Shown here piece by piece: positions 1-10,640 of a stretch of 64,000 nt of DNA; the first letter of the stretch is position 1, and each line of letters begins with the position of its first letter. The stretch comes from Amorphophallus konjac (Eukaryota; Streptophyta; Magnoliopsida; Alismatales; Araceae). The DNA is taken from NCBI GenBank assembly GCA_022559845.1, contig JAHNEJ010001455.1, forward strand, positions 1 to 64,000, given 5' to 3'. The translations under genes were made by a program, and so were the position numbers. Under the pieces are notes generated by a model. That model searched no databases and was not told the origin of the DNA. It worked only from the letters and a program-made list of their open reading frames with translations.

Positions 1-35
1 TTTTTTATATATTAAATAGCGGATTTTAATCCGAT

Positions 36-338
36 CTACAATTTCCTCTCAATAACAGCCTGTAAGGCTTCAATTTGAGAGCTGAGATAGTCGATATGAG
101 AAGCCATGAAGTCCAAGGGATAAGGAAGGCTAGTGGAGGGGGAAGCTCCGCTAGTAGTGGGCTGCACTCCATACGAGGACTCATAAGACGGATCCACGTC
201 CAGGGGATGGACGTGTGGCTCGCACTGGTAGCCCCAGTCCGGGTGATACTCTCCATAAGAGTCGTGACCTGGGTCACGCATTTGAGACTCATAGTTGAAG
301 GCGTCAGCCTTGAAAGCATTGTAATTGTATTCAGCCAT
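36..338 (-). CDS. E0 gag, N-terminal part
   Basis: Open frame of 100 codons on the minus strand, just downstream of the E0 leader. The first half is rich in Tyr, Asp, Glu and Gly, followed by a short predicted helical segment near residues 75-100 (LDFMASHIDYLSSQIEALQ). It has the same placement, start context and composition as the E1 gag start (27056-27373), which is the basis for calling it gag. It ends close to the window edge, and no matrix/capsid motif or zinc knuckle is seen. A real gag would be several hundred residues, so this is either a fragment or the first part of a frame continuing outside the window. The product would be structural, forming cytoplasmic virus-like particles. Confidence 0.45.
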   Translation of the reverse strand: MAEYNYNAFKADAFNYESQMRDPGHDSYGEYHPDWGYQCEPHVHPLDVDPSYESSYGVQPTTSGASPSTSLPYPLDFMASHIDYLSSQIEALQAVIERKL

Positions 339-612
339 CCATCACGTTTTTCAAGAACATAATAGCATACACCAGCAAATAAATAGCAGAGATTAACATA
401 CAAGTGAATGCTTTACGTCCAATTATTTTTTTTTTTGCTTTTTGTTGCTTTTTGTTGCTTTTTTGATTGATTTTTTTTGATTTTTTTGTTGTTTTACCAA
501 ATATAAAATTCACACCAAATAGGAAGTACCCTAATTGCACTTTATTTTACCGACATGTCAACTAGGGACTCTCGTCTCACCACGAATAGGTAATTAACTT
601 TGGGGAACTTCA

Positions 613-742
613 ATGGTACAACCAGCCCAGTCAACGAAGAGGGAATCCTTCGCTGTCGGGGACTTACGGAGGTCCTGATGGAGGAGATCCTAGTCTGTCG
701 TGAGGAATTCCCGACGGAGAGTCCTTCCTTCACCGAGAAAGG
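613..742 (-). promoter_or_regulatory. E0 copy of the shared leader module
   Basis: About 125 bp that recurs in E1, A, C (both LTRs) and D. On the plus strand it runs from GGTACAACCAGC through GGGAATCC and GGGGACTTACGGAGG to GTCCTTCC. In element sense it reads GGACCTCCGTAAGTCCCCG, then GGATTCCC, then GGTTGTACC. It lies between promoter and gag, so it would be in the 5' leader of the transcript. The function is not known to me. Confidence 0.6.
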
Positions 743-904
743 TTAATCCTTAGAAAAGTAAAATAAAGGGGTAGATGCATGAAATGCAATACTGCATAAA
801 AAGATATGTAACACACAGAGATAAACACACAAATAGAACAGAGATATAACAGTTATAACAGTGATATAACAACAGTAAGCACAGAGGAAGATATAACCGT
901 TCTT

Positions 905-1300
905 CTTTCCAAGACAACGCAAACATTTTGAAGAATCACAAGGGACTGTGGGAGAGTGCACATGGTGCAGGAGGGGAGTGACATAGCGCATGTGGGCGCA
1001 ATAAGGAGGGGTACACGTGGGTGCCGGAAGGAGGGGCACACGTGGGTGCCAAAAGGAGGGGCACACATGGGTGCAGAAAGATGGGGCACACGTGGGTGCC
1101 GAGACAACGCAGACATCTCAAGGAATCACAAGGGATTGTGGGGAGTGCACGTGGTGCACGAGGGGAGTGGTATAGCGCACGTGGGTGCAATAAGGAGGGG
1201 CACACGTGGGTGCCAAAAGGAAGGGCACACGTGAGTGCCGAGGAGGGGCACACGTGGGTGCCGAAATCAGGGGCACACGTGGGTGCCAAGGGTTCGGGTA
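905..1300 (-). repeat. E0 LTR array of CACGTG palindromes in a duplicated block
   Basis: About ten units of GGCACACGTGGGTGCC or close variants (CACATG, CATGTG and CACGTGA forms occur) at roughly 24-27 bp spacing. Each unit is itself a near-perfect palindrome around CACGTG. A larger duplication of about 195 bp is also visible: 905-1023 and 1100-1213 share ACAACGCA-ACAT, GAATCACAAGGGA, GTGCAC-TGGTGCA and TAGCGCA blocks in order. The E1 LTR has a three-unit version at 28370-28460. CACGTG is the core bound by plant bZIP and bHLH factors; that any such factor acts here is inference. Confidence 0.75.
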
Positions 1301-1527
1301 ACCACAAAAAAGCAAAAAGTAGGTCGCACTGTGATCGCCAAAGATGTGAACGTGTCACGTGGTGGAAGAGAGAGATGGGGTTTCTCGCTTTTAAACGAAC
1401 GTGCGCTTTGTTGTTTGATAAAAGGGGGGTACAACCTAAAGAAACACTCTAATAGAACAGAGAAGACGAGGGTATGACATTACAACATGATATTATTCAA
1501 CACAATCATAACATCAATATGAATAAA

Positions 1528-1800
1528 GGCGAACCACCGTGAGACATTGGTCTTTGCGGGGTTTTTATAAAAATATAAATAATAGTAAATATAAATATAT
1601 ACAGAAACCACTGCGAGACAATGGTCTTTGTGAGATTTTTATAAGAAATATATATAATAATAAATATAAATATATAGAAAAGACCACCACAAGATATTAC
1701 TCTTCATGGGGTGTTCACTTTAATATAAGTATATATAACAAGAAATGAAAAGGGGATCAAATAAACCACCGCGAGATGTCACTCTCCGCGGGTTTTAAGG
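1528..1800 (-). repeat. E0 LTR hairpin-bearing tandem repeat, about 80 bp unit
   Basis: Three to four diverged units, each starting with an inverted repeat such as ACCACCGTGAGACATTGGTC / TTTGCGGGG or CCACCGCGAGATGTCACTC / TCCGCGGG. An AT-rich spacer (AATATAAATAATA type) follows. Units start near 1533, 1607, 1680 and 1766. Nothing coding was seen. Confidence 0.6.
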
Positions 1801-1839
1801 CGATGATAGGGGAATGCTGAAATTAAACAGTTAGGGGTT

Positions 1840-2260
1840 AGGATGTTAGAGTGCAGAAATTAAATTACTGAAATGAAAATAGTCGCGGGAGGTGACCCAC
1901 CGCACCAGTTAGAGTTAGAAGTTAGAATACGGAAATTAAATGGCAGAAATAAAACGGTAGCGGGAGGTGACCCACCGCGACCAGTTAGGATTAGAGGTTA
2001 ATGTACAGAAAATAAAGTGCAGAAATTAAACGGTAGCGGGAGGTGACCCACCGCTACCAGTTAGGAGTTAGAGGTTAGATGTACAGAAAATAAAGTGCAG
2101 AAATCAAAACGGTAGCGAGAGGAGACCCACCGCTACCAGTTAGGAGTTAGAGGTTAGATGTACAGAAAATAAAGTGGAGAAATTAAAACGATAGCGGGAG
2201 GTGACCCGCCGCTACCAGTTAGGAGTTAGAGGTTAGATGTACAGAAATAAAAGTCAGAGT
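1840..2260 (-). repeat. E0 LTR tandem repeat, about 78 bp unit with hairpin
   Basis: Five to six units built of TTAGGAGTTAGAGGTTAGAT, then ACAGAAAATAAAGTGCAG, then the inverted repeat GGTAGCGGGAGGTGACC / CACCGCTACC. The arms pair as GGTAGCGG with CCGCTACC. The last units (2240-2390) have lost the hairpin but keep the GTTAGAGTT part. The bases between 2400 and 2470 hold two more short CCGC-type inverted repeats. Confidence 0.75.
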
Positions 2261-2470
2261 TAGAATATAGAAATTAAATGTTAGGAGTTAGAGTACAGAA
2301 ACAAAATGTTAGAGGTTAATGTACAGAAATAAAATGTTAGGGGTTGATGTACAGAAATAAATTGTTAGGAGTTAAATAGGGGAGGGGAACCGCCGCGGGG
2401 AATGATCCTCCGCGCGGGTGAGGACAAGAACACAAGAGAAACCGCTACGGGAAGTAACTCTCCGCGGGTG

Positions 2471-3380
2471 TTATTGAAACAAAATAAAAATTAAAATGAA
2501 GCGCGCATTAGAATATCGTGATCGCCAGGGGCTAGGGGGCCCCGAATTGAGAGATCGCTTCGCCTCAATGGGGGGATAACGTGGACTCCTTCTTCCTCCT
2601 CTTTCGATAGGCCGAAGAAGAGGGCCTTCTCGCTGGTTACCCCAACACAAAGAACAAATAGAAAAGAGCAACTAGATGAGGACGACGACGGTGTAGTACC
2701 AATTCTTTAGAAAATGATGCTGAAAATAACATAAACGAACACGCACCTGGTTGGTGGTGTTTAAAACCCCTTTAGAGCTAAAGGGTGTGAAATGATATGA
2801 TGAAATGCACGACGAAATATTCTCAATGAGAGGATTGTATTACAAACAGAATAGTGAGTGATGCATGCAAAAGAACTAACAAACCGAACATAATGCAAAA
2901 GGAGAGAAAAGCTTATTGGTAGGTGCCGATGACGGGCTTTGGAAGAAGCATCAGTAACACGAGCATAGCACGACCGAGGGGTCTTCAGAACGGACTTCAG
3001 AAACTGCATAAAAGGGGAACGGGGACGCAAACACACTGATATGATAGACATATATAGTTATATAGATGAAGAGAAGATAGATATATATAGTTATATATGT
3101 ATATACATAATGGGAAAAGATTTAGAGTTAAATATATGAAAATATAATAAAAGATATATATAGCTAATACATATATGTGTGATGAAGAGGTTATTTATGG
3201 TTTAAAAAAATATTAAAAAAATAGGAGAAAGAGGGAGAGAAAATGACTCTCCTTTCTTTTGCTTTTTAAGCTTTTTTTTAATTTTTAATTTTAACAGAAA
3301 GAAAATATAAGACTAAAAAAAGAAAATAAAAATACAAAACTATGAAGAATAGAATAGGAAATATATACATAATATATATT
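2471..3380 (-). other. E0 LTR/leader, non-coding
   Basis: No convincing gene. It shares with E1 the block GTGATCGCCAGGGG (2519) followed by a GC-rich segment and GGTTACCCC (2637; E1 at 28670), and the run AAAACCCCTTTAGAGCTAAAGGG (2763; E1 at 28908), in the same order and spacing. From 3050 the sequence is AT-rich with short TATA-type runs. Confidence 0.45.
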
Positions 3381-4800
3381 TACATATGGTAGAGAGAGAG
3401 AAGTGGGAAGAACGAGAGAGGAAGAGGGAAGGAGAGGAGAGATGCGAAAGAAAGAGAGAGAGAGAAAGAATTCGAGAGAGGGAGAGAGGGAGTAAAAGAG
3501 AGGGATGATGAGCTCGAGATGAGAGGGAAAAAGAGAGAGTAACAAAATAATAAAATAAAAGGAGAAAGAGTAAGAGATCAAGAGTGAGAGATGATAGCGT
3601 GAGAGAGAGTGAGAGAGTGAGAGAAGAAAAGAAAGAGAGATGAGAGAGAATAATAATAAAGGAAAGAATTAAGAGAGATTGGGAGGGAGAGATAAGAGAG
3701 AGATCGAGAGAGAAAGAGGGTGAGGGAAGAGAGAGAAACAGGGAGAGAGAAGAAAGATGGGAGAGAGATGAGAGAGGGAACGCTAGAGGGGGGGCTCGCA
3801 TGAGGGAGAGCCGGCGGGCTTCGCGGTGAGGTGCCGAGCTCGCGGTCAGGGGGCTGATGACGGTGGCGACAGCGGCTAGAGGAGGTGGCGACGGGCTTAC
3901 GTGAGTGGTGACGGCGGCGTCCTGCATGAGGCTCGCGGTGAGGGTGTGGAGGACGGTGGAGGTGACGACGGTCGGAGGTGGTGGCTGGTGCGGTGGTTCA
4001 CGGCGGCGTCCTCGACAGGGAGGTTGGGTTGGACGGCGGTAGGGCTGAGCGGCCGGAGGTGGTGAGGATGAGGAGTTGAGGCATGGAGGCCGGAGGTGAG
4101 GTGGCCGGGGGTGAAGGCAGAGAGTGGAGGAAGAGGGTAGCGTCTGGTGGTGGGGTTTGCGTGTGAAGAGGTTCAAGAGGTGGTCTCGATCATGGTTTTG
4201 GTGGAAGAGGGGAGGAGGTGGCCGCGGCGGGTCGTGGAGACGAGATAGGCAACAAGAAGGAGTTGGCAGGTTCACGGGCAACGTGCATGTGTAAGGGGTC
4301 TCGCGGCGGTAAGAGCGGTGGCGGCAGAGGTTGCTGGCAGAGGGTCGTTGGCAGAGGAGGGGTGTGGGCTGGGTAGAATTAGCAGGGAGAGGGGGAACGG
4401 TGCAAGGGGGAGTGGCTGGGTGTCTATGGCAGTATGGGAAGGATGCAGAGAGAAAAGAGAGAGGGAGCTAGCGTCGGGTGGTGGGCTCACAGAGGCGACA
4501 GTGACGGAGTGCAGTGGAGGAAGAGAATGATGGCGGCGTTCGCAAGGGGTGTGGCTGGAAGTTGTCATGGGGAAGGTAGAGAGAGACGGCGGGGAGGGGT
4601 CGACGGTAGTGGTAGCGGGGTGTGCGTATGGAGGGGGGGTCGGCAGGGTGATCAGCAGACGTGGGGTTAACGGCGAGGAGGGGGTCGTCGACGGTGGCCG
4701 GAGGGAGGGTCGACGGGGGGCTTCGCGGTTAGGGGTGATCGGATGTGGGGGGGGCGAGAGGCTCGTGGGGAGAGGTTTTGCAGCGAGGGAGAGAGGGGGA
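3380..4800. repeat. GA-rich then GC-rich block inside E0 LTR
   Basis: Positions 3380-3790 are an impure GAGA/GGGAGA microsatellite (pyrimidine-rich in element sense). Positions 3780-4800 are strongly GC-rich with GGTGGCGACGG-type runs. E1 has no counterpart. Long open frames here (for example 3340-4281 minus, Pro/Ser/Leu only) are explained by composition and not called as genes. The 5000-5340 flank is AT-rich. A TATAATAAAAGG motif in element sense near 5322-5335 could be the E0 TATA box. Confidence 0.55.
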
Positions 4801-5442
4801 GGTAAGTGAGGGACGTGGGAATGGGAGAAAGTGAGGGGGTGCTCGCTGGAGAGAATGAGAAAAAGTTTGAGATGGGGGAGTTGGGTGTGGGTCGAGAAAG
4901 TGGATTTGGGTTGGGAGAAGTTGCCGTGAGAGTAGGGGAGAGAACAGTGAAGGAGGAGATGCGTGAGAAAGAGGGAAGGGAACAGGGAGAGAGAAATGGA
5001 CGTGGGATAGGATAAAGAATATGTTATTTTTTTATTATTATTTTGTTTGTTTTATTTTATATTGTTTGGTTTCTTTTTTATATATTTTTTGTTTATTTTT
5101 TATGGTTATTATATTTTTATTTTTTAATAAATATATATTTTATTGATTTTATATATATAGTAATCACTTATATATATATTTATTTATATTTTATGAAAAT
5201 AAACTTATTAAAGAAGATCAATCATATTATTTTTACGTAAGCGCAACTATACACATTTTTTTGAAATTTATTTTTCTCTTTTTATTTATTTTATATATAT
5301 ATTTTTTATTTTCTCTCTCTCCTTTTATTATAACCCAAAATTACGGAAATCACTCAAATAAATGGAAAGTGTAAGCCGCTTTGGGACATCACGGTATAAT
5401 ATGAAATTTTCTCACCGTAATGTTAGAAATGGCTTGTCTACA

Positions 5443-5939
5443 TACTCCTCGACCCACATGTTTTTGTACTTAGATATTTATGCATATATATATATGAGAT
5501 GATCTTACCTGAGTTGTCGTTTGTGAGCACTTGTGTACTTGACTTGTTTCTTTCCTCTCTTCTTTCCCATGTGCCTGTATTTCACACTTAAAGTAAACAG
5601 ATTAATTCATCCGTTCGGCTTGGCCCCTTGCTCAATAAATAAGGGGTTGTCGCTATTCTGACCTTGATGACGGGTCAAAGGGCCAAGCCTTTAATTAATT
5701 AAGGTAAATAATAAAGATATATGGAAATGCAACATGCAAGCAAGTAAATGCAAACTGAAATTGAAAGATGCCCACACACGAATGCAACCAAGCACATGAT
5801 ATGGCAAAAGGAAAAGCAGTGGGCTAAATTCATGAAATTGCTCTTCTTTTTCTCCTTTTTTAATCTTTTTTCTTTTTCTTTTTCTTTTTCTTTTTATTTT
5901 TCTTTTAAATGATGACCCTTTAAAAGGCATTAATCATAG
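5443..5939 (-). other. E1 3' UTR, distal part
   Basis: Non-coding sequence downstream of the E1 integrase in transcript sense. It contains a TA run at 5482-5492, one inverted-repeat unit around 5648-5677 (GTCGCTATTC / GATGACGGG) and a T-rich stretch at 5842-5910. No gene is supported. Confidence 0.4.
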
Positions 5940-6285
5940 AATTGACGCCCTAATGTGCTAGCGTTAATTGAAAACCATTTTTTATTTTTATATTTATTTT
6001 TAAATGACGACATGCAGACTGACGCTATCAAAGAAATGGCGCCCTCACACGCGGACGTTAAATGGAAAAACAATTTTTATTTTATTTTATTTTATTTTAT
6101 TTTTAAAATGATGACATGCAGACTGACGCTATTAAAAGAAATGGCGCCCTCGCACGCGGGCGTTAATTGAAAAAATATTATTTTTATTTTATTTTATTTT
6201 TAAAATGACGACATGCAGACTGATGCTAATAAAAGAAATGACGCCCTTGCGTGCGGGCGTCAATTGAGGAAACATTTTTTTCCAT
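5940..6285 (-). repeat. E1 3' UTR tandem repeat, about 100 bp unit
   Basis: Three and a fraction units. Full unit starts at about 6003, 6107 and 6205 share AATGACGACATGCAGACTGA, then ATGGCGCCCTCACACGCGG, then GCGTTAATTG and a T-rich tail. A partial unit sits at 5940. Each unit holds two CG-containing inverted repeats. Variable tandem repeats in the 3' UTR are a known property of Tat-lineage elements and a known source of plant satellites. Confidence 0.8.
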
Positions 6286-7099
6286 TTTTGATGAGGCTTA
6301 GCATGGTACAAAAAGGTCTTGAAAACCTTAGACAATCACCATCTTAAATTCATTAATCATTCTTAAATGATTTAACAAAAGGGTCAACGTACTTAATAAC
6401 TTGTGATTTTTACTCATGTCCTCTCGTGGCCCATCCTCCTTAGTCGATCTTTTCCATCCTTCGAGCTTATAACATACCACAGAGGGGGAAGTGAAGAATA
6501 AGTTGAGGAAGCTCACGAGAGGTTTCAGAGCACTGGGAAGCTTTCCTCCCCTACTCTAGTGCCTGTTGGGTTCGGTTTTTGGCTTAGGAAAATATTTGTT
6601 ACCTTTTGCCCTTATTCATGCATGCTTACGACTAGGGTTTTCCCTGCGGGGACTTTACCCTCTTCACATGCTTTTCTTTTGTAACTTTGCACATATTTTC
6701 CTTTTTTCCCTCTCTTTTAAACAAATAAAGACCTAATTGTACTTGGGCTTTACAGTGTTGTTCCCTTTTGGGCCCTGACTTCCACCTACTAGGGCGGCGG
6801 GTAGGTTTGGTGGTATTCCCTGACTCGTACTCCCTCTCGCGAACCGAAGAGAAGAGAATAGGTAAAGTTTTACACTCTTAGTTTGGCTCTGACTTTCCTC
6901 GAATTTTGAACCGCTTGAATTTAAGAGCAAAACGTGTAGTGTGTGCAGGTATTGACCCCAAGTTAAACCGTCAAGACTGAAGAATGAATTAGGAATTTTG
7001 ATTTTTTAAGTTCCGCGGCCTATGCACCATGCCAGCCGTTAACTTTTCAATTTCCTTTTTTTTTCATTTCATTTCCTTTTTCTTTCTTTTTTTTAAAGA
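6286..7099 (-). other. E1 3' UTR, proximal part
   Basis: Between the integrase stop and the tandem repeats. Candidate non-coding blocks only; short frames here lack any recognisable motif. A pyrimidine-rich run lies at 7047-7095 next to the integrase end. Confidence 0.4.
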
Positions 7100-7100
7100 C

Positions 7101-8600
7101 TTAAGGGTAGTATTTCTTGAGGTACAATCTATTCCAAGGGTGAGCCAGTTCTTCCTCTTCGGCGTTAACCAGTTGGTAAGCATTGCCAGGATAAACTTCT
7201 TTTATTACGTAGGGCCCTTCCCAATTTGGTTGGAGTTTTGAACGAGGTCCACCTGGTTTTACAAAAATTTGTTTGATTACCATTTCACTGACTTTAAATT
7301 TTCTCTCAATCACTTTCTTTTGATAAAAACGTGAAAGTCTGTTTTGATAAACACGCGCATGCTCGGTGGCGGCCAAACGTTTCTCATCTCGGAGTTCCAA
7401 CTGAGCAAGGAGGGATTCATGGCGTTCATCAATAGGGAACTCCTTGTCCAATTGTACTCTAAGAGAAGGAATAAGAATCCCATAAGGAACTACACTTCCA
7501 TTCCATAAGTGAGGGCGAAAGGGGTTTGCCTAGTAGGAGTACGAATGGAAGTGCAGTAAGCCCAAAGAGCTTCAACCAACTTTTCTGTCCAATCCGTGAA
7601 TCTATTAGCCTCACACGTTTTCTTGATGATCTTGATCAAAGTTTTATTTGTTGCCTCTGCTTGTCCATTGCCCTGTGGATAACAAGGAGATGAATGATGC
7701 AATGCAATGTTATACCTGTTGTAGAGGTCCTGAAGCTCTTAAGAGATGAACTGTGGTCCATTGTCAGTGACGATGTTACTTAGGATGCCGAATCTTACAA
7801 TGATATTCTTCATTATGAACTTGTAGACTGTTGATGCTTTAATCTCCACATAAGCTTCCGCTTACGCCCACTTGGTGAAGTACTCCGTGGCCGTGAGTAT
7901 AAATGATTTTGGTTTTGGGAGGAGGTTTGAATCACCAAGAGGTCCGATAATATCGAAAGCCCACATGGAGAAAGGCCATGGGGAGGACATAGGATGGAGT
8001 GAAGAAGCAGAAGAATGAATTTTGTCAGTGTGTAGTTGGCACTTGACACACCTTCGGATATAGATAGAACATTCCTTTTCTAGAGTGGGCTAATAGAAGC
8101 CTAATCTAAGAATTTTCTTAGCTAACATCTTGCTATTGACATGACCCCCACATACTTCTGAATGTGCATCTTCCACGACCTTCCAAGACTCGTCATCGTC
8201 GAGGCATCTAAGCAAGATTCAAGTGAGACCTCTTCTATAGAGCACACCTCCAACCAGAGTGTATCTCTGAGCAACTCTCCTAATGGCTTTCTTCTCTTCA
8301 GCCATGGCCTCTTCAGGATAAGACCGATCCTGACAATACTTGGCAATCTCATGATACCATAGCTTCTCTTCATCATCCAACTCTTCCTCTAGATCTAATA
8401 ACATGATCTCCTTGTTCTCAATGATTCCACCTTCCTTAACTTTCTTGAGCACCTCCTCCTTAACACTAAGGAATGTTGGATCTCTGATAGTAGGAGTGAG
8501 ACGCTTTTGAACAATAATAGAATGGAAGTCCCTCTCTGGAAGGAAAACCAAAGAGGATGCAAGGGAGGCGAGAGCATCAGCTAGAATGTTCTAGTCTCGA
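7101..8600 (-). pseudogene. E1 integrase (Ty3/gypsy, Tat type), broken
   Basis: The integrase would insert element cDNA into nuclear DNA. In order: an N-terminal segment at 8219-8551 (VQKRLTPTIRDPTFLS, WYHEIAKYCQD, YTLVGGVLYRRG), a catalytic-core remnant at 7700-8110, the conserved end of the core at 7490-7702 (HHSSPCYPQGNGQAEATNK, with the third catalytic acid in the GNGQAE motif), and the C-terminal domain at 7101-7451 (FKVSEMVIKQ, PNWEGPYVIKEV, LYLKKYYP). The pieces lie in different frames or are separated by stops, so it is inactive. No chromodomain follows, as expected for Tat and unlike the Tekay-like elements in this window. The last stop at about 7101 marks the end of pol. Confidence 0.85.
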
Positions 8601-8975
8601 GGGACATGGACGAAGATTAGTTTAGTAAAAAGCTTGGCATAAGAGGAAGCCAGTTCTTGATAGGGTTTAAGTTTTGGATTGAGCGTGCAACATTTGGTAA
8701 GCACTTGGCGAAGAATAAGCTGACTATCACCTACAATTCACAATTGGGTAACGCCGAATTGATGAGCGGCCTGTAGCCCGGCCAGAAGAGCCTCATACTC
8801 AGCTATGTTATTTGTAACTGGAAATGCGAGCTTAGAGGCAAGCGGAATAGTGATACCCTCAGGTGATAGGAGAACAATGCCGATCCCCTTTCCTTGTGAA
8901 TTCTTAGCACCATCAAAATGTAATGTCCACATCGAATCGGGCTGATTGACGGACATTAGTTCCTCATCTGGGAAC
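8590..8975 (-). pseudogene. E1 second, archaeal-type RNase H (aRH)
   Basis: This domain defines the Tat lineage. Visible motifs are MWTLHFDGAKNSQGKGIGIV (first catalytic Asp in FDGA), then NNIAEYEALLAGLQAAHQFG (catalytic Glu in AEYEAL), then a stop, then IVGDSQLILRQVL (catalytic Asp in GDSQL), and NILADALASLA near the end, preceded by another stop. All expected catalytic acids are present, but two in-frame stops (near 8738 and 8594) disrupt it. It sits between the ordinary RNase H and the integrase. It probably supplements RNA removal during reverse transcription. Confidence 0.85.
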
Positions 8976-9460
8976 TCCGAGCGAACATGGTTGAATCTAG
9001 GGAGAAGGTGATGAGCAAGATGTTCCGCTATGGCATAGCCTTTAATTACTTTTTGCTGAATGTAGATGATATCAAACTGGGAAAGAAAGCTTTGCCATCG
9101 TGCCAATCGGTTAGTGAGAACATATTTTTCAAGGAGAAACTTGATAGGATTCATGCGAGCAATAAGGTGATCCTCGTGAGCTAAGAAATAATGCTTCAAT
9201 TTCTGCACTACACAGACTAAAGCAGCACAAGTCTTTTCCATAGCTGAGTACTTCTGCTCACAGGGGTTGAGAACCTTAGACAAGTAGTAGGCTGCCCTCT
9301 CTTTTCCTTCTTCATCAATTTGTGCAAGGACAGCACCCACAGAGTCATCCAGGATAGAAACATAAAGAACAAGTGGTTTACCTGGAACTAGTGGCCTCAT
9401 GATAGGGGGATTGGCCAAATAATCCTTTAGTTCATCAAAGGCTACCTGACACTTGTCATC
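8976..9460 (-). pseudogene. E1 first RNase H domain
   Basis: Directly downstream of the RT thumb. Motifs include PLVLYVSILDDSVGAVLAQ, ERAAYYLSKVLNPCEQKYS and LTNRLARWQSFLSQFDI, typical of the gypsy RNase H and tether region. This part is one continuous open frame with aRH from 9418 down to 8738 (226 codons), the longest intact pol fragment in E1. In Tat elements this domain is often degenerate because aRH coexists. Confidence 0.8.
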
Positions 9461-10640
9461 CCAATTAAATATGACTCCCGGTTTAGTAAGCTCGTAAAAT
9501 GGCCTACACCTTTGTGAATGCTGGGAGACAAACCGGCGAATAAATTACAACCTCTCGATCAATCCTCGAACTTCTTTCAAATTCTTGGGAGGAGGCATAT
9601 TCCTTATTGCCCTTGCCTTATTGGTATGAATCTCAATACCCCTTTTGCTAACTATGAATCCAAGTAATTTTCCTGATGAAACACCAAACACGCACTTCTT
9701 GGGATTCATCTTCAACTAATATTCCTGTGCTCTTTGCAAGACTTTGGTCAGAACCCCAGGATGCTCAATCCTTGTTCTTGACTTCACTACCAGGTCATCC
9801 ACATACACCTCTATAAAAATATGGACCATGTCATGAAAAATAGCCATCATGGCCCTTTGGTAAGTGGCTCCAGCGTTCTTGAGCCCAAACGGCATGACCA
9901 CATAGCAATATGTACCCCAAGGTGTCGTGAATGAGGTCTTATCCTAATCCTCTTTAGCCAAGCAGATCTGATTGTAACCAGAGAAGCTATCCATAAAAGA
10001 GAGGGTCTCATACCCTGCTGTGTTATCAATTAGCACATCTATGTGAGGGAGAGGGAAATCATCCTTAGGACATGCGCAGTTAAGGTCCCGGAAGTCTATG
10101 CAAATTCTGACTCTTCCGTCCTTTTTCATAACCGGGACAATGTTTGCCACCCAATTGGGATAGAGGATGACTCTAATAAATCTGGCCTTATGAAGCTTAT
10201 CGACCTCTTCTTTCATCTTTAATGCCATGTGAGGGTGGAAACGTCTTAACCACTGTTTGACCGGGACAGATCCTGGCTTAAGTGTGAGACGGTGTTCAAC
10301 GAGCACAGGATCCATACCCGGCATATCCTCATAACTCCATGCAAACATGTCCTTATATTCTCGAAGAACTTGAATGAGCACCTCTTCTTTAGAGGACGGC
10401 AAATTTTTACTGATGAGGACAATCCTAGGTTTTTCCTCGGTACCTAGATTGATCTCTTTGGTGGGTTCCTCTACCGAGGCTGATGGTTCTTCGAACCTCC
10501 TTATGCCACTAGCAAAAGCATCAGCCTCATCCTTATATTCTTCGTATCCTGCATCCCCCTCTTCAATAGGGTCTTCATTATTCATAATCTCGTAAAACAC
10601 CAAACCCTTCATCTGTAGAGCACACATCCTCACATTCTAT
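9461..10640 (-). pseudogene. E1 reverse transcriptase, broken
   Basis: Copies element RNA to cDNA. An N-terminal extension (RIVLISKNLPSSKEEVLIQV, MFAWSYEDMPGMDP) leads to the fingers and palm: VPVMKKDGRVRICIDFRDLN, CPKDDFPLPHIDVLID, MDSFSGYNQI. A break follows, then MVMPFGLKNAGATYQRAM and the catalytic YVDD in FIEVYVDDLVVKSR (about 9795-9815). The thumb/connection (9461-9715, LLGFIVSKRGIEI) reads through another frame with stops. Frames break near 9945 and 9716. It lies downstream of the G-patch linker and upstream of RNase H. Confidence 0.88.

Larger units (their letters stand above)
1..5442 (-). mobile_element. E0: 5' end of a Tat-type Ty3/gypsy retrotransposon (partial)
   Basis: Minus-strand element leaving the window at the left edge. 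The right end, read on the minus strand, starts TGTAGACAAGCC, matching the start TGTAGACACGCT of the E1 LTR at 29855, so 5442 is taken as the outer LTR edge. A gag-like reading frame at 36-338 has the same tyrosine- and acid-rich character as the E1 gag start. The shared leader module, CACGTG repeats and the conserved text around GTGATCGCCA (1332, 2519) occur in the same order as in E1. The LTR is much longer than that of E1 because of a GA-rich and GC-rich block. The inner LTR edge was not found; it lies between about 340 and 610. Direct sequence similarity to E1 is patchy, so E0 is a different family of the same lineage, probably inserted into the E1 3' UTR. Confidence 0.6.

Noticed and set aside
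936..1452. Several open frames on both strands with repeated Cys/His-containing peptides
   Set aside because: They follow the CACGTG tandem repeat; the repeated peptides are a by-product of the repeat and occur in several phases.
3340..4281. 313-codon open frame on the minus strand
   Set aside because: Composed almost only of Pro, Ser, Leu, Thr and His from GC-rich and GA-repeat DNA; no domain, and it lies inside an LTR.
5443..7000. A 3' LTR for element E1
   Set aside because: No match to the E1 LTR ends or body is visible here; only 3' UTR-type sequence, so the 3' LTR is thought to lie beyond E0, outside the window.
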